From Aneurinibacillus sp. REN35 (GTDB taxonomy: Bacteria > Bacillota > Bacilli > Aneurinibacillales > Aneurinibacillaceae): DNA of 64,000 nt. Within the stretch, counting starts at the first letter, position 1. Each line of letters opens with the position of its first letter. The notes under the pieces are model-generated. The model searched no databases and was not told the origin of the DNA. It was given only the letters and a program-made list of their open reading frames with translations. The position numbers and the translations under genes were made by a program. Shown piece by piece: positions 18,262-26,202 of this stretch. The DNA is taken from assembly GCF_041379945.2 (NCBI RefSeq), contig NZ_JBFTXJ020000017.1, forward strand, positions 1-64,000, in the 5' to 3' direction.

Positions 18262-18720
18262 ATGAACACATCCTGGGAAGAATCATTTGGATATTGTACT
18301 GTGCAAACAGGGCGGAACATTACGCGATTTTTAGCCGCGTTTCTAAAAGACTTTGACATTACACCGGAACAGTGGACTGTAATCAAGCGCTTGGCGGACC
18401 GAGATGGCATTAGCCAGAAAGAATTGTCCTGTAACGTGGATAAAGATCAAGCAACGCTAACCAGAATACTCGATATTCTAGAGCGCAAAGAACTTATTCA
18501 AAAACAAATGAATAAGGAAGATCGACGTTCATTTTTGATTTATCTCACAGAGAAGGGCAGAGAGATAAAGGAAGAGCTCTATCCGCTTGTTGAAGAGATG
18601 TTTGAGAAAGTGCTGCTAGAGAATATATCTGAGGATGAGTTATACATATTCAGGCAGGTGTTAGCTCAGATGAATGCAAATATCCTGCATGCTGATCGGA
18701 AGAGTGGGACAGGAGAATAG
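18262..18720 (+). CDS. MarR family transcriptional regulator
   Basis: 152 residues with the MarR winged-helix core: ISQKELSCNVDKDQATLTRILDILERKELI, then the wing NKEDRRSFLIYLTEKGREI. ATG follows ggaggcggga. It is co-transcribed with the MFS transporter that starts 13 bases after its stop, a common arrangement for a repressor released by the pump's substrate. The ligand is unknown. Confidence 0.9.
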   Translation: MNTSWEESFGYCTVQTGRNITRFLAAFLKDFDITPEQWTVIKRLADRDGISQKELSCNVDKDQATLTRILDILERKELIQKQMNKEDRRSFLIYLTEKGREIKEELYPLVEEMFEKVLLENISEDELYIFRQVLAQMNANILHADRKSGTGE

Positions 18721-18733
18721 AGGAGAGATTGTA

Positions 18734-19948
18734 TTGCAAAAACAACGATTGTGGAATCGTGATTTTATCGCGATTTTTTTGAGTAACTTTTTTATTTTCA
18801 CTACGTTTTACACATTATTGGCTACGCTGCCGATGTTTGTGATGGAGACATTGGATGGAACTGAGCAGCAGGTCGGTCTGGTGATGACATCCTTCATTAT
18901 TGCAGCGGTACTTTTCCGGCCCATTGCGGGAAAATGGGTGGATGAGCTGGGAAGAAAAAAAGTGCTGCTTATTTTTGTTACTGTATTTGTTCTTGCTACC
19001 TTTTTGTATTTGAGTGTTGCCAGCGTGGCATTTCTGCTGGCGCTGCGTTTTGTGCACGGGATTAGCTTCGGTGTGGCTACGACGGCAACCGGAGCGATTG
19101 CGAGCGATCTTGTACCCGAAGAGCGGAAAGGTGAAGGCATCGGCTATTTTGCGATGTCCATGAATCTGGCGATGGTACTGGGTCCGTTTTTAGGACTGAC
19201 GCTGGCGAGCCGCTACGGCTTTTTTGTTTTGTTCATCACCCTGTCAGCGTTTGCTCTTATGGCGCTTCTGTTCGGCAATGCGGTCCGCATTCCGAAAAAG
19301 GCAGCGGCACAAAAAGAGCGGCAGCATGCTTCGCTTCACTGGAAGAATTTCATTGAGCCAAAGGCGGTACCGCTGTCTCTGACGGCGCTTCTCTTGTCTT
19401 TTGCTTATAGCGGGATTCTGACGTTCATCCCTGTCTATGCTAAGGAACTGGGCTTGGTGGAAGCTGCCAGTTATTTTTATGTGATTTATGCGATTATGAT
19501 TGTGCTCTCTCGCCCGATCATTGGCCGCTTGTTTGATCGTTTTGGTGAACATGTCATTATATATCCGAGTATTTTCCTTTATGTAGTGGGATTGATTGCG
19601 TTAAGTCAGGCGCACACCGCTGCGATGTTTTTAACGGCTGGAGCGGTTATTGGATTAGGCTTTGGAACACTGTTTCCAAGCTTCCAGACCGTCGCCCTGC
19701 GGCTGACACCGATGCATCGGCGGGGATTGGCTACAGGCACATACCTTTTATTTTATGACATTGGTATTGGACTGGGCTCGGTTATTTTAGGAAGTATTGC
19801 ATCGGCTGCTACGTATCAGGATATGTATGTATTCTCGGCTATTGAAGTTTCCTTTGCCGCTGTTTTATATTATTTTTTACATCATCGGAGAACAAGAAAA
19901 ATGTTAGAAGACACTGTGCATGAAAATACCATGGCATTTCATAAATGA
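18734..19948 (+). CDS. MFS transporter (drug efflux type)
   Basis: About 404 residues and 12 helices. MFS motif A appears as GKWVDELGRKKVLL between helices 2 and 3, and RFVHGISFGVATTATGAIASDLVPEERKGEGIGYF follows in helices 4 and 5. I place the start at TTG 18734 after aggagagat; an in-frame ATG at 18674 lies inside the MarR gene and adds residues that do not belong. Probably a resistance or efflux pump under the MarR protein. Confidence 0.87.
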   Translation: MQKQRLWNRDFIAIFLSNFFIFTTFYTLLATLPMFVMETLDGTEQQVGLVMTSFIIAAVLFRPIAGKWVDELGRKKVLLIFVTVFVLATFLYLSVASVAFLLALRFVHGISFGVATTATGAIASDLVPEERKGEGIGYFAMSMNLAMVLGPFLGLTLASRYGFFVLFITLSAFALMALLFGNAVRIPKKAAAQKERQHASLHWKNFIEPKAVPLSLTALLLSFAYSGILTFIPVYAKELGLVEAASYFYVIYAIMIVLSRPIIGRLFDRFGEHVIIYPSIFLYVVGLIALSQAHTAAMFLTAGAVIGLGFGTLFPSFQTVALRLTPMHRRGLATGTYLLFYDIGIGLGSVILGSIASAATYQDMYVFSAIEVSFAAVLYYFLHHRRTRKMLEDTVHENTMAFHK

Positions 19949-19962
19949 GTGCTTTGCAAAAC

Positions 19963-19991
19963 TTGAAATTTTATTTTGAAACGAATAAAAT
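19963..19991 (+). promoter_or_regulatory. Promoter of the ABC-F leader transcript
   Basis: TTGAAA, a 17-base spacer and TAAAAT. Transcription should start near 20000, giving a roughly 320-base leader before the ABC-F start codon. Confidence 0.6.
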
Positions 19992-20026
19992 ACAATTGAA
20001 TATACAGGAGACGGAGGTGGGTAAGG

Positions 20027-20164
20027 ATGTTACATCAAGCTGTTTTAGTGCACGGATTTTGGACTGAATTTTTATATCTAAGCCGTGCAAAATTTGCTGT
20101 CTCAGTTGTTAACGGGATACGTATGCCCTTTTTTAGCAACTTCATAGCAAATCTAAAACGGTGA
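20027..20164 (+). CDS. Leader peptide of the ABC-F gene
   Basis: A 45-codon reading frame with a strong ribosome site (ggagacggaggtgggtaagg before ATG). The product starts MLHQAVLVHGFW and ends with FFSNFIANLKR. It sits between a promoter and two intrinsic terminators that precede the ABC-F gene. That is the known layout of antibiotic-induced ribosome-stalling attenuators upstream of erm, vmlR and related genes. I do not recognise the peptide. The regulatory role is inferred from position; stalling residues cannot be assigned. Confidence 0.7.
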   Translation: MLHQAVLVHGFWTEFLYLSRAKFAVSVVNGIRMPFFSNFIANLKR

Positions 20165-20202
20165 AAACATCTCTATACCCACAATATATAACGATGGTGT
20201 AC

Positions 20203-20231
20203 GAGGAGCTTTTCATGCTCCTCTTTTTTTT
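20203..20231 (+). terminator. First attenuator hairpin of the ABC-F leader
   Basis: gaggagc and gctcctc pair around ttttcat, followed directly by eight T. It lies 39 bases after the leader-peptide stop. Confidence 0.8.
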
Positions 20232-20251
20232 GTACCCTTATTTGTTAAGTG

Positions 20252-20290
20252 AAGCCATGGGGAAGTGTGTCTTTCCCATGGCTTTTTTGC
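20252..20290 (+). terminator. Second attenuator hairpin of the ABC-F leader
   Basis: aagccatggg and cccatggctt pair, followed by a T tract (and a second T run after gcgcg). It lies about 33 bases before the ABC-F start. Two terminators inside a leader upstream of one gene mean default read-through must be low. Confidence 0.82.
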
Positions 20291-20322
20291 GCGTTTTTTT
20301 AAGTAAAGGAGGAAGAACAGAC

Positions 20323-21963
20323 ATGATTGCATGCAGTGTGAATCAAGTGAAAAAGATGTATGGCGGCAACGCTGTTTTTGAAAACATATCGTTTGAAATT
20401 CAAGAAAGGGATCGAGTGGGTCTGGTTGGTCGGAATGGGAGCGGGAAGACGACGTTAGTAAAGTTATTAGCCGGAGAGGAAGCGCCAGACTCTGGTCAAA
20501 TCCACTGGAAAAAAGGGTCCCAAATTGGCTATCTTGTACAAATTCCAGACGCAAACAACAAATCAACCACGAAAGAAGTTTTAAAGACGGCCTTCATAGA
20601 GCTTTTGCAAATCGAAGAAAAGATGAAGAAACTGGAGGTGAAGATGAGTAAAGAAACAAACGGGGAGAAACTGCAAAAGTTGATGCATGAGTACGGTGAT
20701 TTTCAAGAGCATTTCACGGTAAAGGGCGGGTATGAAATCGATGCCAACATTAGAAAAATCGTTCATGGTTTGCATATTACACACTTAGTAGATCAACCAT
20801 TTTTCTTTCTTAGCGGTGGAGAAAAAACAAAGGTCGGTCTAGCGCTTATGCTGCTTAAACGTCCTGATTTTTTATTGTTAGATGAACCGACGAATCATTT
20901 AGATTTAGCGGCAGTGGAATGGCTAGGCAGCTTTTTACAAAATTATAATGGAACCGTTGTCGTTGTCTCGCATGATCGTTATTTTTTGGATGAAGTTGTC
21001 CATAAGATTTTGGATGTAGAGAATGGCGAGGTTGATTGTTACCCTACAAATTTTTCTGGCTATGTGAAAGAAAAGGAAGAGCGACTGCTAAGAGAGTTCC
21101 ATGCCTATGAAGAGCAGCAAAAGAAAATAAAGAAAATGAAAGAAGCGATTAAACGTCTGCGGGACTGGGCGAATAGAGCCAATCCGCCTAGTGAAGGCCT
21201 TCATAAACGAGCAAGGAATATGGAAAGAGCATTAGAACGAATGGAAAAGTTAAATCGACCTAGGCTTGAACAAAAGAAAATGAAACTGGACATGGAATCG
21301 GCCGAAAGGAGCGGGAATGATGTGATCAAGCTCCAAGGTGTGTCAAAGAGTTTTGGAGAAAAAATGTTATTCAAAAATGTCTACATGCAGGTGGCTTATC
21401 AGCAGAGAGTAGCGATTGTTGGTGAAAATGGAGTAGGGAAATCAACGTTGCTTAAATTGATTCTTCAGCAAGTACATCCAGATGAAGGGGAGGTGAAAAT
21501 AGGAAGTAACGTGAAAATCGGCTACTTATCACAACATATTTTTTCTGACGCTGCAGATGAGACCATCATCGAGACATTTCGTAATGAAGTAAACGTTACG
21601 GAGGGAGAGGCAAGACGAATTTTAGCGAGATTTTTATTTTATGGCCATATGGTCTTTCGCAGGGTTGCTCAGCTTAGTGGTGGAGAAAAAATGAGGCTGC
21701 GCTTAGCTCAGCTAATGTATCAAGATACGAATTTGCTTATTTTGGATGAGCCAACGAACCATTTAGATATTGAATCTCGGGAAGTATTAGAAGAAGCTCT
21801 TGAAGAGTATAACGGAACGATTCTAGGTGTTTCTCATGACCGGTATTTTCTTAATAAGTTATTTGAGAGGATTTATTGGATTACATCACAAGAGGTGTAC
21901 AGCTTTAACGGAAATTATAGTTGGGCTAAGGAGAAAATGGCTGCTATACAATATGAACAATAG
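20323..21963 (+). CDS. ABC-F family ATPase, probable antibiotic ribosome-protection protein
   Basis: 546 residues, two ABC domains and no membrane segment. Walker A GRNGSGKTT (near 36) and GENGVGKST (near 368), signatures LSGGEKTK and LSGGEKMR, and Walker B LLLDEPTNHLDL and LILDEPTNHLDI are intact. The linker (about residues 260-330) is a charged coiled coil, the part that in resistance ABC-F proteins reaches the peptidyl-transferase centre. The start is ATG 20323 after aaaggaggaag; the frame is open upstream through the terminators, which cannot be coding. The leader peptide and attenuators are what one expects of the Vga/Msr/VmlR class, not of housekeeping ABC-F proteins. The drug class is unknown. 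Confidence 0.88.
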   Translation: MIACSVNQVKKMYGGNAVFENISFEIQERDRVGLVGRNGSGKTTLVKLLAGEEAPDSGQIHWKKGSQIGYLVQIPDANNKSTTKEVLKTAFIELLQIEEKMKKLEVKMSKETNGEKLQKLMHEYGDFQEHFTVKGGYEIDANIRKIVHGLHITHLVDQPFFFLSGGEKTKVGLALMLLKRPDFLLLDEPTNHLDLAAVEWLGSFLQNYNGTVVVVSHDRYFLDEVVHKILDVENGEVDCYPTNFSGYVKEKEERLLREFHAYEEQQKKIKKMKEAIKRLRDWANRANPPSEGLHKRARNMERALERMEKLNRPRLEQKKMKLDMESAERSGNDVIKLQGVSKSFGEKMLFKNVYMQVAYQQRVAIVGENGVGKSTLLKLILQQVHPDEGEVKIGSNVKIGYLSQHIFSDAADETIIETFRNEVNVTEGEARRILARFLFYGHMVFRRVAQLSGGEKMRLRLAQLMYQDTNLLILDEPTNHLDIESREVLEEALEEYNGTILGVSHDRYFLNKLFERIYWITSQEVYSFNGNYSWAKEKMAAIQYEQ

Positions 21964-22023
21964 CACGTGTGCTTTTTGAACTGCCATTCGCGTTTTGTTG
22001 ACGGACATGGGAAAGCAACAGAG

Positions 22024-22062
22024 AAAAGCCGGACTCCTGAGTGTTAGAGAGGGTCCGGCTTC
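22024..22062. terminator. Terminator overlapping the 3' end of the DUF3995 gene
   Basis: gccggac and gtccggc pair with inner partial pairing. On the minus strand the stem is followed by tttt. It lies between the convergent ABC-F and DUF3995 genes and includes the last codons of the latter. Confidence 0.65.
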
Positions 22063-22550
22063 TCCTCCATTTGGTGAGATATATTGTAATTTGCATGGCT
22101 TTTCCTAAACGCAATCCCAGAGAGGATGAACAGCGCTCCCCCAACCATCCAGAACGGTTCCCAGAACAGAAGCCGCCATGTAAGGGCGAAGGAATCAATC
22201 GTAAGGTGCAACCACCCCAGACTCGTAAGGATGAGAGTAACGAAGTTTGCCAGCCCATATAAAAACAGAAGAATTCCGCCTGCTACAGAGAGGGAATACA
22301 GAATTCTCTTCGGGACTTTCGACCGCTTTTTAAGAAGCAATAGTAAGAAAAGCCCGCCCCCTACTTTTATAAAGCCAGTCAACCAGACGATTGAAAGGAA
22401 CGCTGCGTCTCTTGCCATCGCTTTTTGATAAATAACACCGCCTAAAGATTTTACCCCGACCATTCCGCCACTTGCCCAATAAAAGCTCATGCATGCAAAC
22501 ATCAGACACCAAATAAATCCTGAATAAATAAAAAGGTTTTTATTCTGCAT
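22044..22550 (-). CDS. DUF3995-type integral membrane protein
   Basis: About 168 residues with four hydrophobic segments, in the arrangement of DUF3995 proteins: an initial FIYSGFIWCLMFACMSFYWASGG helix, a middle FLLLLLLKK helix and a final EPFWMVGGALFILSGIAF helix. Function is unknown for the family. I prefer the ATG at 22550, 12 bases after ggagga; the frame extends further upstream without a better site. It is a single gene, convergent with the ABC-F gene. Family call moderately sure. Confidence 0.7.
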   Translation of the reverse strand: MQNKNLFIYSGFIWCLMFACMSFYWASGGMVGVKSLGGVIYQKAMARDAAFLSIVWLTGFIKVGGGLFLLLLLKKRSKVPKRILYSLSVAGGILLFLYGLANFVTLILTSLGWLHLTIDSFALTWRLLFWEPFWMVGGALFILSGIAFRKSHANYNISHQMEEKPDPL

Positions 22551-22756
22551 TCTGTAGTCATATCCTCCCAACTGTCTTTTTGTAAGTATATACAACTGTC
22601 CATTTTCTAACAATTCAATTTATTGTACATTTTGGATGTTGTTGTAAAAAAAGGAATCGAGGGAGATGTTTGCATGGACAACTTGTCAACAAAAGCAGGT
22701 CGTGTGTGAAAAAAGGTGAAATAACAATACACCGCAAACAAGGAGGCTTCTTTTTA

Positions 22757-23170
22757 ATGAAGAGAGTTAAACTCATGATCATTACGTTTGTATGGATGCT
22801 GACAACTACTAGTGTATCAGCAAATGGTGTCGATGCACTAGGAGCGGGCTCATGGGACTATGTCGGTAGCGATGTGTTCACGAAAGAAAGTCGAGTTTTT
22901 AAATCAGGTGGAGGCGATTTTAAAATTTGCATAAGCAAGGACAGTCGACCAGGAACGTATTGGTTGAATGAAGATGACCCGATTGAGGATGATTGGGTGC
23001 TTCCTCCGCTGCAGTATTATGGGGGTGGATTCCCGAATGGTGACTTTGATTCCAAAGGTTGTTATGTGTATAGGGATATTGGTGGTTTTGTTGATGGAAG
23101 AGATAACCAGGCTGAATTCAAATTGACTAAGGATACGAGAGGAAATTCTACCGTACGCGCTTGGGATTGA
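22757..23170 (+). CDS. Secreted hypothetical protein
   Basis: 137 residues. It has a signal peptide (MKRVKLMIITFVWMLTTTSVSA, predicted cleavage after SVSA) and a mature part of about 115 residues, rich in Gly, Asp and aromatic residues, with two cysteines (KICIS and KGCYVY) that may form a disulfide. ATG 22757 follows aaggaggcttc. I do not recognise the family. It lies between a membrane protein gene and a degenerate reductase remnant and has its own terminator, so it is probably monocistronic. Confidence 0.7.
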   Translation: MKRVKLMIITFVWMLTTTSVSANGVDALGAGSWDYVGSDVFTKESRVFKSGGGDFKICISKDSRPGTYWLNEDDPIEDDWVLPPLQYYGGGFPNGDFDSKGCYVYRDIGGFVDGRDNQAEFKLTKDTRGNSTVRAWD

Positions 23171-23188
23171 TAAATCGCAAGCAAAAAA

Positions 23189-23232
23189 GCTGCCCATAGT
23201 CGTTGGATACATTGTCTATGGGCAGCATGCAA
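23189..23232 (+). terminator. Terminator after the secreted protein gene
   Basis: gctgcccatag and ctatgggcagc are perfect complements around 16 bases, followed by a weak T-rich tail. Confidence 0.65.
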
Positions 23233-23261
23233 TTTATTTTTAGCGACATTTATCTATTTAT

Positions 23262-23644
23262 TCATAAAGATTCGTCTTGGACATCAGGGACAAGATGTAC
23301 CGGAGTTTAAGTGGGAGAACCCTGAAGAAACTCTAAAGGCATTTCTCCGCATGTATAAAGAAATCGGACTAACCATTCTCCATCCATCGGTCAATAGCTT
23401 CACTGAAGTCTTCGCCAACGGGTTGACATTTCACCAAATGGTACGCAAATATTGGGATGGAACAATAATAGGGGTTGGAAATTTACATCCTGCTGCAGCT
23501 TCGCAGGTGATTGCTGAGGGCACCATTGATTTAGCTGCATTCGGTCGACCGTTACTTGCCAATCCAAATTTTATTCAACAGATAAAAAACAGAACCATGC
23601 TTGAAACGTATGATGCTTCTCTGCATCTAAAACATTTATATTGA
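23262..23644 (+). pseudogene. C-terminal remnant of an old yellow enzyme (NemA-type) gene
   Basis: The frame reads KIRLGHQGQDV..EFKWENPEETL at its left end and contains VGNLHPAAASQVIAEG and IDLAAFGRPLLANPNF, the C-terminal part of FMN-dependent NADH:flavin oxidoreductases. About 125 residues remain of a family normally 340-370 long. No start codon with a ribosome site precedes the homology; the first in-frame ATG (23351) is internal to a conserved region. The N-terminal two thirds are gone, with the preceding gene's terminator immediately upstream. Probably a deletion remnant. Confidence 0.75.
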
Positions 23645-23648
23645 TGTT

Positions 23649-23697
23649 CAAACCAAGGAGGACACCATTTTCATTAAGCGGTGTCCTCCTTGGTTTG
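23649..23697. repeat. Perfect 18-bp inverted repeat
   Basis: caaaccaaggaggacacc and ggtgtcctccttggtttg, with a 13-base loop, start 4 bases after the remnant's stop codon. It lacks a U-tract, so it is either a poor terminator or an mRNA-end stabiliser. Confidence 0.7.
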
Positions 23698-23786
23698 ATT
23701 AAAGATGTTTTACTTTCTATTGAAATGGGTATGTAACATATTGATTTGATTATTTTTTTGAATATTTTTTAAAAAAGGTGGCAAGC

Positions 23787-24449
23787 ATGACAGATCAACA
23801 CACTGCACTGGATGGACACTTGTTTCTTTCCAAGCTGATTACACAATATGCAGCGCTCCATGAAAAAACAATAGGGCCTGCAGCCAGAGAATATATCACA
23901 CAAATCGGAATTCGTACAGGTGAATGGATTGAAGGTTTTTATGGCGATCGAACGGAAGCATGGACGGTAGATCGGTACGTACAGGTGATTGTTGATATGA
24001 AGAATACGATTGGCGGATGCTTTGAAATTGCTGAGGTTCATCCTAACCATGTGGTAGTAAAAGCAAGCGCCTGTCCTTTTGGTGAGGCAGTGCGTGATGC
24101 GCCCCATTTGTGCACGATGACATCAAGCGTATTTGGCGGCATGGCTGCACGTAAATTCGGGTATGGGCGGGTGAGCCTGCGCAAACGAATTGCACTTGGC
24201 CATGCAGGCTGTGAGGTGGCCGTATACTTCACGCCGGAAGGAGAGGAAGCCGGCGATGTATATGAGAATCTTCCGGTGACGCCGGTTCATGGCGATCCTT
24301 TTACATGGGAAGAGCATACGATTCGCATGCTGCATGAAGAGTTGCGAAAAAGCGATGAGACAATTATGATGCTGCTTGCTGAGCTCGAACAGCTTCGAGA
24401 ACAGGTAAAGGAGCAGAACATAAATAGTAAGCAAGCCGGTATCACATAG
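23787..24449 (+). CDS. Methanogen output domain 1 (MetOD1)-type protein
   Basis: About 220 residues. The core matches what I recall of the MetOD1 sensory/output domain: IGIRTGEWIEGFYGDRTEAWTVDRYVQVI, KASACPFGEAVRDAPHLCTMTSSVFGGMAAR, RIALGHAGCEVAVYF with several conserved cysteines. A C-terminal coiled coil (about 180-215) follows. ATG 23787 has aaaaaaggtgg upstream. In other organisms the domain is attached to kinases or regulators; here it stands alone. The cysteines hint at metal or redox sensing, which is inference. Confidence 0.65.
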   Translation: MTDQHTALDGHLFLSKLITQYAALHEKTIGPAAREYITQIGIRTGEWIEGFYGDRTEAWTVDRYVQVIVDMKNTIGGCFEIAEVHPNHVVVKASACPFGEAVRDAPHLCTMTSSVFGGMAARKFGYGRVSLRKRIALGHAGCEVAVYFTPEGEEAGDVYENLPVTPVHGDPFTWEEHTIRMLHEELRKSDETIMMLLAELEQLREQVKEQNINSKQAGIT

Positions 24450-24466
24450 CTGGCTTGCTTATTTTT
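24428..24466 (+). terminator. Terminator after the MetOD1 gene
   Basis: taagcaagcc and ggcttgctta pair, followed by tttttat. The stem overlaps the last codons of the gene. Confidence 0.85.
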
Positions 24467-24705
24467 ATCGGATGCCACCAATCTTTTTACGAATTGGTTG
24501 TTGACACTGTGAAAATAGTTATAAATGGAAAGGCTTTTTTTCCTCTTTAAATAGTATAAATTTCATGGTAAGATAAATGTGACGAAAATATGAACTTGCA
24601 GAAGAAATAGTGCGGGATAGTAGGCTGTGCCCTTGTAACCGTCGGAATATCAACAGTGCTTGTGTTGAATATAGCTTTAATGCGAGGGAATAGAGGAGAA
24701 AGATT

Positions 24706-24915
24706 ATGTATAGAATGCTTAAAGTATCTATGGTAACAGTTGTTTTGTTGTCTGTTGTGTTTATGGCGATGTTCACTGAAATGATTGATTTCATGAATGG
24801 GGATAGTCGTCATGTGACCGGTTTGATAGCAAATGTTCCAGCATTCTTCTATCTCTCCGTATTGGTCTCGTTAGGGATGGGAATCTATTTGTGCATTAAG
24901 GAAAGAAAAGAATAG
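24706..24915 (+). CDS. Small two-helix membrane protein
   Basis: 69 residues with two hydrophobic helices (about 7-29 and 42-62) and a basic tail CIKERKE. The ATG follows gaggagaaag at good spacing and a strong terminator follows, so it is likely a real gene. I do not recognise it. The 240 bases upstream hold no clear gene. Confidence 0.6.
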   Translation: MYRMLKVSMVTVVLLSVVFMAMFTEMIDFMNGDSRHVTGLIANVPAFFYLSVLVSLGMGIYLCIKERKE

Positions 24916-24925
24916 CGATACATCC

Positions 24926-24959
24926 AAAAAGAGGAAGGCGATGGCCTTTCTCTTTTTTT
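24926..24959 (+). terminator. Intrinsic terminator after the small membrane gene
   Basis: aaagaggaaggc and gcctttctcttt pair around a short loop, followed by seven T. Confidence 0.82.
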
Positions 24960-25090
24960 GCTGTCTTATCCGGGTCTAGAGCAGAGAGTGAGACAGTCAC
25001 CGATGGTTGTGAAGTGTGCTGCTCCTCATTGTTTGGTTAGGGGAAGGTTGATAGAATAAGTACAAATACATACGGAAGTGGAGTGATTGG

Positions 25091-26086
25091 ATGAAAGCGC
25101 TAGTACACACAGAACAGACAGGTATGGCAGGCCTTGCTTATCGTGACATAGATAATAGGCAGCCCAGCGTCGGTGAAGTACGGGTCAAGCTTAAAGCCGT
25201 TGGTCTAAATCATCGTGATTTGTTTGTCCTTCATCGACATAAGCCCACCGATCCGCCGCTTGTTATCGGTTCGGATGGAGCGGGCGTGATTGATGCGGTC
25301 GGCGAGGGTGTTACGAACGTGCGAGTCGGTGATGAAGTTGTCATCAATCCAAGTCTCGGATGGGAGACGAAGAGTGCCGCCCCTCCTGCGGGATTTGAAA
25401 TCATCGGTCTTCCAGATCATGGTACATTCGCAGAGCAGATTACGATTCCCGCAGCGAATGTAGAGCCGAAGCCAGCATACTTAACATGGGAGGAAGCGGG
25501 CGTGTTTTCGTTAGCTGCGCTTACTGCATACCGGGCGCTGTTTACAAGAGGCGGTCTTACAGCCGATCAGACGGTATTAATTCCGGGAGCCGGAAGCGGG
25601 GTTGCAACATTTTTGCTGCAATTTGCAAAGGCGGCAGGCGCCACCGTGTATGTAACATCCCGCTCAGAAGATAAGTGTAAAAGCGCACTTGCACTTGGTG
25701 CTGATAAAGCAATTGACAGCGCGGGTAATTGGGATGAGCAGTTGAGTGGGGAAAAGGTGCATCTGGTCATTGAAAGTGTAGGAGCTGCCACTTTTACAAA
25801 ATCATTGGATCAATTGCGCCCCGGTGGAACTGTTGTTACGTTCGGTGCTTCGGCAGGTGATGAGATTCAGATCGATATCCGCAAGTTTTTCTATGGGCAA
25901 TACAATCTATTAGGCACTACGATGGGGAGTGCGGAAGAGTATAGAGAGATGATTCGCTTTATTGAGCAGCATCAAATCAAGCCGATTCTTGACCGGATGT
26001 ATCCACTACAGCGATTTGAGGAAGCTTTTACACGGATGGATGAGGCGGCTCAATTCGGGAAAATCGGGTTTGTTATCGAAGCATAG
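25091..26086 (+). CDS. Zinc-type alcohol dehydrogenase/quinone oxidoreductase (MDR superfamily)
   Basis: 331 residues with an N-terminal GroES-like part (VGEVRVKLKAVGLNHRDLFVL, VIGSDGAGVIDAVGEGV) and a Rossmann part with LIPGAGSGVATFLLQFAKAAGATVYVTSRS. It lacks the usual structural-zinc cysteine cluster, so it is probably a zinc-free NADPH-dependent member (quinone or enone reductase group). ATG follows ggaagtggagtgattgg. It is a single gene with its own terminator, on the same strand as a downstream aldehyde dehydrogenase. Substrate unknown. Confidence 0.85.
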   Translation: MKALVHTEQTGMAGLAYRDIDNRQPSVGEVRVKLKAVGLNHRDLFVLHRHKPTDPPLVIGSDGAGVIDAVGEGVTNVRVGDEVVINPSLGWETKSAAPPAGFEIIGLPDHGTFAEQITIPAANVEPKPAYLTWEEAGVFSLAALTAYRALFTRGGLTADQTVLIPGAGSGVATFLLQFAKAAGATVYVTSRSEDKCKSALALGADKAIDSAGNWDEQLSGEKVHLVIESVGAATFTKSLDQLRPGGTVVTFGASAGDEIQIDIRKFFYGQYNLLGTTMGSAEEYREMIRFIEQHQIKPILDRMYPLQRFEEAFTRMDEAAQFGKIGFVIEA

Positions 26087-26096
26087 ACGACTAGTC

Positions 26097-26134
26097 AAAA
26101 TCCGCTCTGCGTTTTTGTAAGAGCGGATTTTTTA
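26097..26134 (+). terminator. Intrinsic terminator after the MDR gene
   Basis: aaaatccgctct and agagcggatttt pair, followed by a T tract. Confidence 0.85.
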
Positions 26135-26202
26135 TCAGCTTGCTTGTACAATATAAGTATGCGTAAGAATATGGTCGGAAAAGATGGGGAGGAATACAAC
26201 AC

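Noticed and set aside
20161-20322. Extension of the ABC-F protein upstream to 20161
   Set aside because: The stretch contains two intrinsic terminators and the stop of the leader peptide; its translation (LLFFLYPYLL...) is unlike any ABC-F N-terminus.
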